DNA from: Flavobacteriales bacterium
GTDB lineage: Bacteria; Bacteroidota; Bacteroidia; Flavobacteriales_E; Vicingaceae
Assembly: GCA_026196775.1 (NCBI GenBank)
Contig: JAPHUD010000002.1
Span: 1-64,000, forward strand
DNA length: 64,000 nt
Direction of reading: 5' to 3'
In this document: piece by piece, positions 27,180-36,525 of the stretch
Layout: each line of letters opens with the position of its first letter
How positions within the stretch are numbered: the stretch's first letter is position 1
Translations under genes and position numbers: made by a program
The notes under the pieces: generated by a model
Told to the model about the DNA's origin: nothing
Databases searched by the model: none
What the model saw: the letters and a program-made list of their open reading frames with translations, nothing else

Positions 27180-28202
27180 TTATATCTCCCAAGTCACCCC
27201 GCTATTAACCACCTCATCAATAGAAGAAAATTTAGCTTTAGTTTTTTCATGGCTGATTTGCTCCCATAACTTATCATTAAAAGTAGATGCTTTAACACTT
27301 CTTATAACCCCAAAAGCAACAGGCATTTCAGGCAAAGTCATATTTACTAACATGTTATGAAGTGTTTCATCTTCGCAATAAGCATCATGTACTAAAATAT
27401 CTTTTTCAGTAATACCATTTTCTCCAATAGTAACCACTTCTAGTTTTAATCCATCTAAACGAATACCTTTATTATTCTCTTTCCCAAAAATCATTGGTTT
27501 GCCGTGTTCTAACCAAAGCTGATTATCAAACTTTCCCTCTTTATCTGTAATAGCCGAAAAAACTTTATCATTAAAAATAACACAGTTTTGAAGAATCTCT
27601 ACTAAAGAAGTTCCTCTATGCTTTTCAGCTTCAACAAAAATATCTACCATCTTCTTAGGATTAACATCTACTACTCTTGCGAAAAAAGTTGCTCCTGCAC
27701 CTATAGCTAATTTACCTGGATTAAATGCTTTATCAACAGTTCCTTGTGGAGATGATTTAGTTTGAATACCAGTTTTTGATGTTGGAGAAAATTGTCCTTT
27801 GGTTAATCCATAAATTTCATTATTAAAAAGAATCATGTTGATATCCACATTTCTTCTTAATACATGAACAAAATGATTTCCTCCTATGGCTAAAGCGTCT
27901 CCATCTCCTGTAATTTGCCAAACACTTAAATCTGGATTTGCCAACTTAACACCCGTAGCAATAGCAGGTGCTCTACCATGAATAGAATGGAAACCATACG
28001 TTTCTACATAATAAGGAAAACGAGATGAACATCCAATTCCAGAAATGAAAACGATATCTTTTTTCTCTTTTCCTATTTGAGGTAAAGCTTTTTGCATAGC
28101 ACTCAAAATAGCATAATCTCCGCAACCCGGACACCATCTAACATCTTGATCGGTAGAAAAATCTTTAAAAGTGAGTTCTTGGTCTTTAACTAAGTGTTCC
28201 AT
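27180..28202 (-). CDS. korB: 2-oxoacid:ferredoxin oxidoreductase, beta subunit (2-oxoglutarate type)
   Basis: Thiamine-diphosphate subunit (340 aa) of the enzyme that converts 2-oxoglutarate (or another 2-oxoacid) and CoA to succinyl-CoA, CO2 and reduced ferredoxin. It has the CxxC cluster motif WCPGCGDYAILSAMQ (about residue 23), FISGIGCSSRFPYYV and the TPP motif GDGDALAIGGNHFVHVLRRN, with VDINMILFNNEIYGLTKGQ following. It lies 8 bases downstream of the alpha subunit and is co-transcribed. The 2-oxoglutarate preference is by analogy with Bacteroidetes KorAB and cannot be proven from sequence reading. Confidence 0.9.
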   Translation of the reverse strand: MEHLVKDQELTFKDFSTDQDVRWCPGCGDYAILSAMQKALPQIGKEKKDIVFISGIGCSSRFPYYVETYGFHSIHGRAPAIATGVKLANPDLSVWQITGDGDALAIGGNHFVHVLRRNVDINMILFNNEIYGLTKGQFSPTSKTGIQTKSSPQGTVDKAFNPGKLAIGAGATFFARVVDVNPKKMVDIFVEAEKHRGTSLVEILQNCVIFNDKVFSAITDKEGKFDNQLWLEHGKPMIFGKENNKGIRLDGLKLEVVTIGENGITEKDILVHDAYCEDETLHNMLVNMTLPEMPVAFGVIRSVKASTFNDKLWEQISHEKTKAKFSSIDEVVNSGVTWEI

Positions 28203-28210
28203 TAAAATAA

Positions 28211-30043
28211 TTATTTTAAATATTTAGTAAATTCGTTAATTAGTTCTTTTTTAGAAAAAGGTAATCCTTGTACCTTATTATATTGTTGGTAATTGAACTG
28301 CGACAATTCTCCCTTAAGTAAACGTATAAATTGACCTGAGTTTAATTCACAAACTAATATAGTTTTATATTTAGAAAAAACTATACTCGTATTTTTTGGA
28401 AGTGGATTGATATAATTGAAGTGGGCAAATCCGACATTTTTGTATTCTTTAGTTAATTCACTAAATGCTGTAAGAATACTTCCATAAGTACCTCCCCAAC
28501 CAACAATTAATAAGTCTCCTTCTGAAGCTCCTTGAACACTAAGTTCAGGAATAAAATTAGCTACTCTTTTCACTTTATCAGCTCTAAGGGTTACCATCTT
28601 CTCATGATTTTCTGGCTCATAAGAAACATTACCAGAAACATCTTGTTTTTCTAAGCCTCCAATTCTATGTTCTAATTCTTTTGTTCCTGGTATAGCCCAT
28701 TGTCTGGCAAGTTTTTTCTCATCTCTTAAATATGGACTCCAACCTTCTTTCTTAGTTGCCATATTTAATTTAATTGAAGGCATATCAGCTAAACTTTTAA
28801 TTTTCCATGGTTCGGCACCATTAGCAATAAACCCGTCTGTTAATAAAATTACGGGGGTCATGTGTTCTAAAGCTAACTTTGCTGCTTGGTATGCAAAATC
28901 AAAACAATTGGATGGTGTACTAGCTGCAATAACAATTACAGGACTCTCTCCATTTCTTCCATAAACAGCTTGCATCAAATCTGATTGTTCCGTTTTGGTA
29001 GGTAAGCCTGTAGAAGGACCTCCTCGCTGAACATCAATAATTACAATAGGAAGTTCCGTCATCATTGCCAAACCAATGGCTTCACCTTTTAGTGCTAATC
29101 CAGGTCCAGATGTTGATGTAACAGCTAAATTACCTGCAAAGCTTGCTCCTATTGCAGAGCAAATACCTGCAATTTCATCTTCAGCCTGAAAAGAAATAAC
29201 ATCAAAATTTTTATACTTTGATAATTCATGTAAAATATCTGAAGCAGGTGTAATTGGATAAGTTCCTAAAAATAATTTTAATCTCGTTGCTTCAGCAGCA
29301 GCTAATAATCCCCAAGCTGTAGCTATATTTCCGGTAATACTTCTGTATTTTCCTTTTGGTAAAGTAGCTGGTTTAATTGTATAGTTTGAAGGTAATAATT
29401 CTACTGTAATAGCAAAGTTATATCCTGCTTTAAGTGCTGCTTTATTGGCTTTTGCTAACTCTGGTTGTTTTGAAAATTTAGCATCCAAGAAATTTTCTGT
29501 AATGTTTAATGGTCTGTTAAACAGCCAATAAACAACACCTAAAGCAAACATGTTTTTACTTCGGGTTCTACTTTTATTTTCAATATCAAATTCGGAAACA
29601 CTTTCTTTTGTTAAACTAGTTATTGGAGCCTGAATTAAATTGTACCCATCTAACGTACCATCTTCTAAAGGATTAGAAGTAAATTGTGCTTTTTCAAAAT
29701 CTTTTATTTTAAAGCTATCACTATCTATTATAATGGTCCCTCTATCTTTTATGGATGTTAAGTTAGCTTTTAACGCTGCTGGGTTCATTGCTACTAAGAC
29801 ATCTGCTTCATCTCCCGGAGAAAAAACTGATGTACTACCAAATTGTATTTTAAATCCACTAACTCCCGCTACTGTTCCCTGCGGAGCTCTAATTTCTGCA
29901 GGAAAATCAGGGAAAGTAGATAAATCGTTGCCTATAAAAGCTGTTGTGTTACTAAACTGCGATCCTGTAAGTTGCATTCCATCACCAGAGTCGCCAGCAA
30001 ACTTAATTACTACCTCTTCCAGTTCTTCTATATTTTTTGTCAT
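28211..30043 (-). CDS. korA: 2-oxoacid:ferredoxin oxidoreductase, fused gamma-alpha subunit
   Basis: A 610-aa subunit. Residues about 10-200 form the gamma (POR) domain with IKFAGDSGDGMQLTGSQF and FPDFPAEIRAPQGTVAGVSG. Residues about 220-600 are the alpha pyrimidine-binding part (LFLGTYPITPASDILHELS, FQAEDEIAGICSAIGASFAG, TSTSGPGLALKGEAIGLA, VIIDVQRGGPSTGLPTKTEQ). The fused architecture is the usual KorA of Bacteroidetes and actinobacteria. It is first in the korAB operon, with a good promoter just upstream. Confidence 0.92.
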   Translation of the reverse strand: MTKNIEELEEVVIKFAGDSGDGMQLTGSQFSNTTAFIGNDLSTFPDFPAEIRAPQGTVAGVSGFKIQFGSTSVFSPGDEADVLVAMNPAALKANLTSIKDRGTIIIDSDSFKIKDFEKAQFTSNPLEDGTLDGYNLIQAPITSLTKESVSEFDIENKSRTRSKNMFALGVVYWLFNRPLNITENFLDAKFSKQPELAKANKAALKAGYNFAITVELLPSNYTIKPATLPKGKYRSITGNIATAWGLLAAAEATRLKLFLGTYPITPASDILHELSKYKNFDVISFQAEDEIAGICSAIGASFAGNLAVTSTSGPGLALKGEAIGLAMMTELPIVIIDVQRGGPSTGLPTKTEQSDLMQAVYGRNGESPVIVIAASTPSNCFDFAYQAAKLALEHMTPVILLTDGFIANGAEPWKIKSLADMPSIKLNMATKKEGWSPYLRDEKKLARQWAIPGTKELEHRIGGLEKQDVSGNVSYEPENHEKMVTLRADKVKRVANFIPELSVQGASEGDLLIVGWGGTYGSILTAFSELTKEYKNVGFAHFNYINPLPKNTSIVFSKYKTILVCELNSGQFIRLLKGELSQFNYQQYNKVQGLPFSKKELINEFTKYLK

Positions 30044-30061
30044 AATAACATTTTTACATTA

Positions 30062-30088
30062 CAAAGTTACTATTTAGAACCTTTACAA
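30062..30088 (-). promoter_or_regulatory. Promoter of korAB
   Basis: On the minus strand: TTG (30088-30086), a 16-base spacer and TAACTTTG (30069-30062). Transcription would begin near 30056, giving a leader of about 13 bases. Confidence 0.5.
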
Positions 30089-30156
30089 ATTATTTTGAAG
30101 GGTGGTAATTGTTAAGGAAAAATAAAAAGCTGATTTTTTAAGTTTTTTATTAAGCA

Positions 30157-31056
30157 TTATTTGAATAAATACCTTATTCCAAGAACAAAATGGTAACGAG
30201 ATATCTGACTTTCTTTATATTCTTCATCAATTTTAAATGTTTCTCCATTTATTTCAATCTCATTAATATATGTTCTGTTATATGCTACATTTAAACCTAT
30301 AGCTAAATTTCGCCATAATTTACAATCATAGCCAGCAGCAACATTAAAGGCATAACCATTTGCTTTAGTTTTAAATTTTTCTATTAACGTTATATTATTG
30401 TTGGTATAAAATGTTTTCCCAAAAGAAAAATCGACATACACTCCACTTGTAAAATCTTTCTGTAACCACCTTAAAACAAAAGAACCTGCAAGGTAATTCA
30501 TGGTAATATCATCACTAAGTTCTCCTATTAAGGTGTTGCCATTTCCATCTGTAATTGACATATTATCTGCTTGATGTTTACTAGTAAAATTTGAAGCTTT
30601 AATACCCAATCCATAATTAAATCCTTCGGGAAAATAATGTGCTTCAAAAGTAGCATTATAACCACTTTTAAGTTCTTTTGTATAGGCATTCTCTTTTGTG
30701 TTTTGATAATCAAAATAACCCAACCCATAACTAGCTGAAAACCGAAAAAGCGGAGCTGATTTCCTTGCTATTTTTACTCTTTCTTTTTTTAATTTTTTTA
30801 CGGTTGCTACAGTATCTTGTTTTTCAAAGGAATGATTAAAATAATATGAATTAACTTGTGATAGCAATAATGATGAATTATACGGTACGCTATCAGTTGG
30901 AATCAAAAAAAATATTTTTTGAGCCCCAACACTTTCTATCTTACAATAAACGGTATCATCTCCATTAATAACAATATAATCCTGAGCAATTAAAAAATTG
31001 CTTAACATTATAACAATTACCAACAAATAATACTTCATTTTATTTAATCCCAACAT
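30157..31056 (-). CDS. Hypothetical outer-membrane beta-barrel protein
   Basis: A protein of 299 aa from the ATG at 31056, which lies 2 bases after the galE stop. A second ATG at 31038 (MKYYLLVIVIMLSNFLIAQ) gives an equally good signal peptide. The mature part begins with a short domain (DYIVINGDDTVYCKIESVGA) often seen in Bacteroidetes proteins that start with a small SH3-like segment. After it come alternating amphipathic strands (FRFSASYGLGYFDYQN, YHFVLGIRYLFK) ending in Phe-Lys, typical of an 8-10 strand barrel. The tight spacing suggests co-transcription with galE. Function unknown. Confidence 0.7.
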   Translation of the reverse strand: MLGLNKMKYYLLVIVIMLSNFLIAQDYIVINGDDTVYCKIESVGAQKIFFLIPTDSVPYNSSLLLSQVNSYYFNHSFEKQDTVATVKKLKKERVKIARKSAPLFRFSASYGLGYFDYQNTKENAYTKELKSGYNATFEAHYFPEGFNYGLGIKASNFTSKHQADNMSITDGNGNTLIGELSDDITMNYLAGSFVLRWLQKDFTSGVYVDFSFGKTFYTNNNITLIEKFKTKANGYAFNVAAGYDCKLWRNLAIGLNVAYNRTYINEIEINGETFKIDEEYKESQISRYHFVLGIRYLFK

Positions 31057-31058
31057 GA

Positions 31059-32084
31059 CTATAAATTACTCTGTAAATTTTGTTCCCATTTCCAAGCAGA
31101 AAGCATCATATCTTCGATGTTATAAATAGGTTTCCAACCTAATAATTGTTGAGCTTTTTGGTTATTAGCATAAATAGCCTGAACATCTCCTTCTCTTCTT
31201 TTTCCTATAACATAATTTAATTTTTTACCACTAACTTTTTCAAACGCTTTTACCGCTTCTAACACACTCACTCCTTTTCCAGTTCCTAAATTAATAATGT
31301 TATGATTTTGAAAATCTTTATTCTCAATTAGTTTTTTCAATGCCAACACATGTGCCGAAGCGATGTCGCTTACATGTATATAATCTCTAATACAAGTCCC
31401 GTCAGCAGTAGGATAGTCTCCACCAAAAATGGTTAGCTGTTTTAATTTACCAATAGCTGTTTGTGTAATATAAGGCACTAAATTATTTGGAGTAGTAAGC
31501 GGTAATTCCCCATTTAAACCACTTTTATGAGCTCCTACTGGATTAAAATACCTGAGTGAAATGGCTCTAAAATTATGATTTGCTAAAATAAAGTCATCTA
31601 CTATTTTCTCACCCACTTGTTTGGTATATGCATAAGGCGATTCAGCTTTTTCCATAGGTGTTTCTTCTGTAACAGGAAGCTCAGTTGTATTACCATAAAC
31701 CGAACATGAAGATGAAAAAATTAAATTTGGAACATTAAATTCTTTTTGACAAGATAAAATATTAATTAATGAATTGATATTGTTATCGTAGTATGTTAAT
31801 GGATTCGCTACCGATTCTGGTACAGCCTTAAAAGCAGCAAAATGGATAATTCCTGAAATATTAGGGTGTGCCTCAAACACTTTTTTGGTGGCTTCAACAT
31901 CTTTTAAATCTACATTGTAATATTGAAACTGCTTATTGGTAATTTCTTTTATTCGTTTGTAAGTTGCTTCAGAAGAGTTCGCATAATTATCCGCTGAAAT
32001 TACTTCCCAATCGGTATTTTCTAATATTTCTATAATTGTATGCGAACCAATATAACCTGCTCCGCCTGTGATGAGTATTTTCAT
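31059..32084 (-). CDS. galE: UDP-glucose 4-epimerase
   Basis: Interconverts UDP-glucose and UDP-galactose (and perhaps the N-acetyl forms), feeding the polysaccharide genes that follow. The protein is 341 aa. It has the NAD motif TGGAGYIGSHT (residues 6-16), FSSSCSVYG, the catalytic YAYTKQVGE (Tyr-x3-Lys) and SLRYFNPVGAH, and the substrate-binding region GDYPTADGTCIRDYIHVSD. It is at the left edge of the surface-polysaccharide locus. Its leader carries a repeat shared with the nadD leader. Confidence 0.93.
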   Translation of the reverse strand: MKILITGGAGYIGSHTIIEILENTDWEVISADNYANSSEATYKRIKEITNKQFQYYNVDLKDVEATKKVFEAHPNISGIIHFAAFKAVPESVANPLTYYDNNINSLINILSCQKEFNVPNLIFSSSCSVYGNTTELPVTEETPMEKAESPYAYTKQVGEKIVDDFILANHNFRAISLRYFNPVGAHKSGLNGELPLTTPNNLVPYITQTAIGKLKQLTIFGGDYPTADGTCIRDYIHVSDIASAHVLALKKLIENKDFQNHNIINLGTGKGVSVLEAVKAFEKVSGKKLNYVIGKRREGDVQAIYANNQKAQQLLGWKPIYNIEDMMLSAWKWEQNLQSNL

Positions 32085-32180
32085 CTGTTTATATTTTTAT
32101 TTTCTTAAATCGGTCAGATGGAACTCGTCTATAATCATTCTCTTGTGTGTTTAAGCTTTAATCATGACTCGTTTCATTAT
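32085..32180. repeat. Leader repeat shared with nadD, copy 1 (galE side)
   Basis: Directly upstream of the galE ATG. Shared, collinear words with the copy at 58640-58735 are: CTGTTT just outside the start codon, GTCAGATG-x-AACTC (32113-32126), ATCATT, TGTG and TCGTTTCAT (32169-32177). Spacing between the GTCAGATG and TCGTTTCAT words is 48 bases here and 50 in the other copy. Confidence 0.5.
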
Positions 32181-32208
32181 TAATTTCTTTTTTATAAGAT
32201 ATACTAGT

Positions 32209-32237
32209 TTGAGTTAACTTGGTAATACTTATTTTTG
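32209..32237 (+). promoter_or_regulatory. Promoter for the methyltransferase-sulfotransferase pair
   Basis: TTG (32209-32211), an 18-base spacer and TATTTTTG (32230-32237): near-consensus. Predicted start of transcription is near 32243, leaving about 25 bases to the TTG start codon at 32269 and supporting that codon choice. Confidence 0.6.
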
Positions 32238-32268
32238 TAAAAGTAACATATTCTATCAAAATAACGCT

Positions 32269-33135
32269 TTGCAACATACAAAATGCCTCATAACCCAAGC
32301 TGAAGATTTATATCCACTAGAAGGATATGAGGAGAATTATTTAGTAAAAAGTAAATCGAGTGGTTTTGTGTTTTGCTCTAAAATTCCTACTGAGGAAGAA
32401 ATTTTTAATCATTACAACAATTATCCAATAGGTTATGGAGCTGACTCAGCAATTACTACCATTAGAATTAACGAAGTTTTAGATGGTTTTGAAAAATTCA
32501 GAAAAACCAATAAAATGTTAGATGTTGGTTGTGGACCTGGGCTGTTTTTAATTGAAGCCAAAAAAAGAGGTTGGGAAGTTTACGGAACAGAGTTTACGGA
32601 TAAACAATTAGCCTATTTAAAAGATAAAGGGATAAATACATTAAAAGGAAAGTTAACAAATAGATCCTTTGAAAATGAGATGTTTGATGTAATTATTTCC
32701 AGTGAGGTGATAGAACACATTAATAACCCACTAGAAGAAATGCAACAGTTCCACCGATTACTTAGAAAAGGAGGGTTGGTTTACATTACCACTCCAAACT
32801 TTAATGCTATTGAACGTTTTTTACTAAAGGGCGACTATGCAATTATTGAATATCCTGAACATTTAAGTTACTACACACCAACAACCATCAATTTATTACT
32901 AACTAATAGTGGGTTTAAAAAATTAAAAATCACTACAACAGGAATTAGCATTGCTCGAATAAAAAAAAGTATAAAACGAAAAAATAATGAACCTACCGAA
33001 AATATTGCTTCAGATGAAGCATTGCGAGAGCAATTAGAAACAGGATATAAACGATACATTAAGTCTTTTATAAATGGCTTACTCAATTTTTTCGGAATTG
33101 GTAATTCTTTAAAAGCTTGGTATGTAAAAGTTTAA
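32269..33135 (+). CDS. SAM-dependent class I methyltransferase
   Basis: A 288-aa methyltransferase. The SAM-binding motif is MLDVGCGPGLFLIEAKKRGW (about residues 83-102), followed by VIISSEVIEHINNPLEEM, as in Methyltransf_11/UbiG-like enzymes of sugar loci. The N-terminus (TKCLITQAED ... GFVFCSKIPTEEEIFNHY) is the degenerate zinc-finger lead-in of this group, here with only two Cys visible. The start must be TTG at 32269: an in-frame stop lies upstream at 32215, no ATG or GTG occurs between, and the next ATG would remove the lead-in. It is co-transcribed with the sulfotransferase 16 bases downstream and probably methylates a sugar or lipid-linked glycan. Confidence 0.8.
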   Translation: MQHTKCLITQAEDLYPLEGYEENYLVKSKSSGFVFCSKIPTEEEIFNHYNNYPIGYGADSAITTIRINEVLDGFEKFRKTNKMLDVGCGPGLFLIEAKKRGWEVYGTEFTDKQLAYLKDKGINTLKGKLTNRSFENEMFDVIISSEVIEHINNPLEEMQQFHRLLRKGGLVYITTPNFNAIERFLLKGDYAIIEYPEHLSYYTPTTINLLLTNSGFKKLKITTTGISIARIKKSIKRKNNEPTENIASDEALREQLETGYKRYIKSFINGLLNFFGIGNSLKAWYVKV

Positions 33136-33151
33136 ATTGTTATCATAAACT

Positions 33152-34051
33152 ATGAATACAACTCCTAAAATTGATTTAATGATTGTTGGAGCCCAAAAAG
33201 CGGGTACCACCTCATTAAACAATTACCTCAATGAGCATCCAGAGATAATCGGTCATGCCACTTTACAAAAAGAGTTTGCCTATTTTAGAGACAACAATAT
33301 TTTTAGCAATGGTTATGAAAAAGCTTTCCAATCTGCATTTACAATTCCAAGTGGTAACGATAACAGAAAGAAAATTGTAGCTAAAAACGCAGCTATTTAC
33401 AACAATGAAACAGCCATTAAACACCTATACGAACACAATCCTGAAGGTAAAGTAATATTTATTTTAAGAGAACCTGTTTCGAGAACTTATTCATCCTATG
33501 CCATGGAAGTTTTTAAAGGATGGATGGATAGAGATTTTGTAGAAATAAAAAGTGTTGTTGGTAATAACAACATGGAAGATGATATGTATAAATTTTTTAT
33601 CGAACCAAGCTTATATATTCATCATATAGATATCATATTCAAATACTTTACAAATAATCAGGTTAAACTTTTTCTGTTTGAAGATTTTAAAACAAATCCT
33701 GGCATTATTTGTAAAGAAATTTTTGAATGGTTAGAAGTTGATGCTAATTTTTCACCCACCATACAAAAAACACACAACGAAACTAAAAAAGCTAAATCAA
33801 AAATCGTTTCAAAACTAATATACAACTTAAAGCAAGAAAGCAACCTTATTAAAAAAATTGCCAAAAAAGTATTGCCCTATTCTATTTTTAGTCGGTTGGG
33901 AGAAACTATTGTAGAAAGTAATAAATCAACACAAAGTGCAGAAAAAATTTCTGAAGACATGAGCTTATTACTTCAAAAATATTTTAAACCATATAATGAA
34001 GAGTTAGCAATTAAAACGAAATTGCCAATAGATAAATTCTGGAAATATTAA
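33152..34051 (+). CDS. Sulfotransferase family protein
   Basis: PAPS-dependent sulfotransferase (299 aa). The 5'-phosphosulfate loop is LMIVGAQKAGTTSLNNYLNE (about residues 9-28) and the 3'-phosphate site is IFILREPVSRTYSSYAMEVF (about 103-122). The His after LNEHPEI and the acidic FEDFKTNP block also fit. In a glycan locus it likely sulfates the surface polysaccharide, an inference from context. It converges with the tandem glycosyltransferase gene, the stops lying 11 bases apart. Confidence 0.85.
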   Translation: MNTTPKIDLMIVGAQKAGTTSLNNYLNEHPEIIGHATLQKEFAYFRDNNIFSNGYEKAFQSAFTIPSGNDNRKKIVAKNAAIYNNETAIKHLYEHNPEGKVIFILREPVSRTYSSYAMEVFKGWMDRDFVEIKSVVGNNNMEDDMYKFFIEPSLYIHHIDIIFKYFTNNQVKLFLFEDFKTNPGIICKEIFEWLEVDANFSPTIQKTHNETKKAKSKIVSKLIYNLKQESNLIKKIAKKVLPYSIFSRLGETIVESNKSTQSAEKISEDMSLLLQKYFKPYNEELAIKTKLPIDKFWKY

Positions 34052-34062
34052 CTGAAATAAAA

Positions 34063-36522
34063 CTAAGACACATATATCTTGCTGTAAATTTCATCTGCCA
34101 AGCTATAATTTCGGTACTTCTCGGCAATAGGTCTAATTTTTTGGTAAAGTTCCTCTCTTGAATTATTGCTTAACAATTCATCAATTTCTTTAATGGCTTT
34201 TAAATAAGCTTTATCATTCAATTCCTCTAACACACTTCCTATTTTATTGTTTTTTATGATGTCTGAATCATCAGAAATGTTTTTGGTAATCACAATTGGT
34301 AAGCCCAATGCCCAATACTCTCCATCTTTAATAGATGTGCAATATCTTTTGGAAGGAACCGGTTTCACAAAATTTATGGCAAAATCTGCCAACTGTAAGT
34401 ATTCACTTATTTCCGAATAGTTTATAAAAGACACCTCAATTTTACTTTTAACAATCTCTTTTTTAGCAATTTGTTCTTTTATTTCTTCTTTATTTTTATC
34501 AGTCAATAATAGTAAATGAAACTTGCTTTCCCAATAGTCATCCGCTACTTTAAAAAAATCAAAAAATTCCTCATTCAAATATATACCGCCCATTTTTCCG
34601 GTATATATTCCAACTACTTTATCACTCAATCCTCTATCGGCTCTTTGCGAAATATATTGTTCTTTATTCCATTTAAATTTATTTAAGTTTACCAAGGCAG
34701 GCTTTACAAAATATTGCACTAAATGAATGTGATATTTTTCTAGTGCATAATCTTTCATTTTCTCAGTAAGAGCTATAATTATATCTGCATGTTTACTTTG
34801 TTTTTTCTCTAGTTCAAATAATATTTTGAACTTTAAACTCTCTCTATTCCAAGTGCCATTTTCAACCATGGCTTCAGCATGTGGCTCAAAACTATCTAAA
34901 ATCAGCGGCTTCCTCGTAATTTTTGAAAGAATATACCCTAAAGAACCTGCAGGAGTACACCAAGCATGAATAACTCCAATATTTTTTGTCAAAATAATAC
35001 TGGTTAAATAGCTGATTATTCCTAAAAACCTCAACATCATTTTTACTCCAAAATTGGAATACTTAAATCTTATCAAATGAATATTCTCTTGAAGTAATTT
35101 TGCCTTCTCACGCTCCCAATCTTCGTTCTTCATTTTGAAGAATTGCTGCTCAATAGTAAATAAATATACTTTTTTGTCGGAAGCAAGATTTTGTCTTATT
35201 TTCTTAACGTAAGGTAACGTGTAGGACTGAATTAAAGCGTCTTTGTAACTCCAATAACTTAATACCAATACATTTTTATTGGCATTAATTTTTTGATGAA
35301 TGACTGAACCATAAAGTTGTTGATAGACTTTTTCTGCTAGCTCAAAATTTCTATTTTCTCGAGCAAAATCAACAATTTTTTGTTTTATGGCTGTTTCTTT
35401 AATGAGTGAATCAACATGTTGACAAGCCTGCTGATATTCTTCTTTGGTTAGATGCTTTAACACATAACCAAAGTTGTTTTTATCAATAATTTCTGAATCA
35501 TCTGAAATATTTTTAGTAATGATGGTTGGCAAACCCATAGCCATATATTCACTGCTTTTTATTGGTGATCCATATCTTTTTGATGGAACAGGAATAAATG
35601 GAGAAATGCCAAAATCAGCCAATCTCATGTATTCAGGAACTTGGTGGTGAGGAACAAATAAATGCAATACGGTAGCGGGAGCTATTCCAAACTTTTTAAC
35701 TAAACGCTGAATAAATTCTTTTTCGTGACTTGATAAAATAATAAATCGGAATTGATCTTTGCCCCAAAAATCTTCTGCTATTTTAATTAATTCAAATACT
35801 TCGTCTTTTAAGTAACTTCCTTCAAATTTTCCGGCATAAATGCCAATAGTTTTGTTTTCCAATTGGTATTTTAAAATCAACTCCTGGTTTTTTGATTCAT
35901 TAGCATTAAATAAATCAAAGTTCACACATGCCGGCTTAGTAAAATGATTTTTCAACTCTAAATTAAATCGTTCTTTTACATATACATCCATACTTTTTAC
36001 GCAGGTAATAACTTTTTGGGCACGCTGCAACTGTTGTTTTTCTAGCCAAAACAACAACTTAAATTTTAGACTCTCTTTCTCCCATGTGCCACTTTCTACC
36101 ATGGGTTCAGCGTGGGGTTCATAACTGTCAATCACTAGTTTTTTTCGAGTTAAAACAGACAAAATATATCCCATAGCCCCCGCTGGAGTACACCATGTAT
36201 GGATGTGGCTAATATTGTTAAATAAAACCAAAAAAACCAATCTCAAAAAAATGAAAGGAAATTTGAGCATCATCCAAAGCCCAAAATTGGAGTAGGTAAA
36301 CGTTAGCAGATGAATATTTTCTTTCTCTAATTGTCCTTTTTCTTTTTTCAGCTCATCTGCACTCATGCGAGATTTTTCCTGTTCCAAGCAGACTAAAAAT
36401 ATTTTTTGATTATTAGCCAATTGTTTTCTAATCAGCCTTACATAAGGAAGTGTATAAGTTTGAATTAAAGCGTCTTTGTAGCTCCAATAGGTAAGAATTA
36501 ATATGTTTTTTAAATTATTCAA
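34063..36522 (-). CDS. Tandem-duplicated GT-B glycosyltransferase (two full units in one chain)
   Basis: An 819-aa protein made of two homologous glycosyltransferase units, about residues 1-413 and 414-819. Each unit opens with KNxLxLxYWSYKDALIQxYT, contains HxWCTPAGxxGYILS, PHAExMVExGTW and ends with VPSKRYxxxIKxxEY, GLPxxITKNISDDSxII, the nucleotide-sugar end of a GT4-like fold. No frameshift separates the units, so this is a real fusion by duplication. TTG at 36522 is the only plausible start, 3 bases after the stop of the GT2 gene upstream. It is last in the minus-strand polysaccharide operon. It could add two similar sugars in sequence, or one unit may be inactive. Confidence 0.82.
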   Translation of the reverse strand: MNNLKNILILTYWSYKDALIQTYTLPYVRLIRKQLANNQKIFLVCLEQEKSRMSADELKKEKGQLEKENIHLLTFTYSNFGLWMMLKFPFIFLRLVFLVLFNNISHIHTWCTPAGAMGYILSVLTRKKLVIDSYEPHAEPMVESGTWEKESLKFKLLFWLEKQQLQRAQKVITCVKSMDVYVKERFNLELKNHFTKPACVNFDLFNANESKNQELILKYQLENKTIGIYAGKFEGSYLKDEVFELIKIAEDFWGKDQFRFIILSSHEKEFIQRLVKKFGIAPATVLHLFVPHHQVPEYMRLADFGISPFIPVPSKRYGSPIKSSEYMAMGLPTIITKNISDDSEIIDKNNFGYVLKHLTKEEYQQACQHVDSLIKETAIKQKIVDFARENRNFELAEKVYQQLYGSVIHQKINANKNVLVLSYWSYKDALIQSYTLPYVKKIRQNLASDKKVYLFTIEQQFFKMKNEDWEREKAKLLQENIHLIRFKYSNFGVKMMLRFLGIISYLTSIILTKNIGVIHAWCTPAGSLGYILSKITRKPLILDSFEPHAEAMVENGTWNRESLKFKILFELEKKQSKHADIIIALTEKMKDYALEKYHIHLVQYFVKPALVNLNKFKWNKEQYISQRADRGLSDKVVGIYTGKMGGIYLNEEFFDFFKVADDYWESKFHLLLLTDKNKEEIKEQIAKKEIVKSKIEVSFINYSEISEYLQLADFAINFVKPVPSKRYCTSIKDGEYWALGLPIVITKNISDDSDIIKNNKIGSVLEELNDKAYLKAIKEIDELLSNNSREELYQKIRPIAEKYRNYSLADEIYSKIYVS

Positions 36523-36525
36523 TAG

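Noticed and set aside
32871-33086. Antisense open frames such as this one inside the methyltransferase.
   Set aside because: No homology or start context; they follow from the codon bias of the real gene on the other strand. The same holds for other antisense frames of 60-200 codons.
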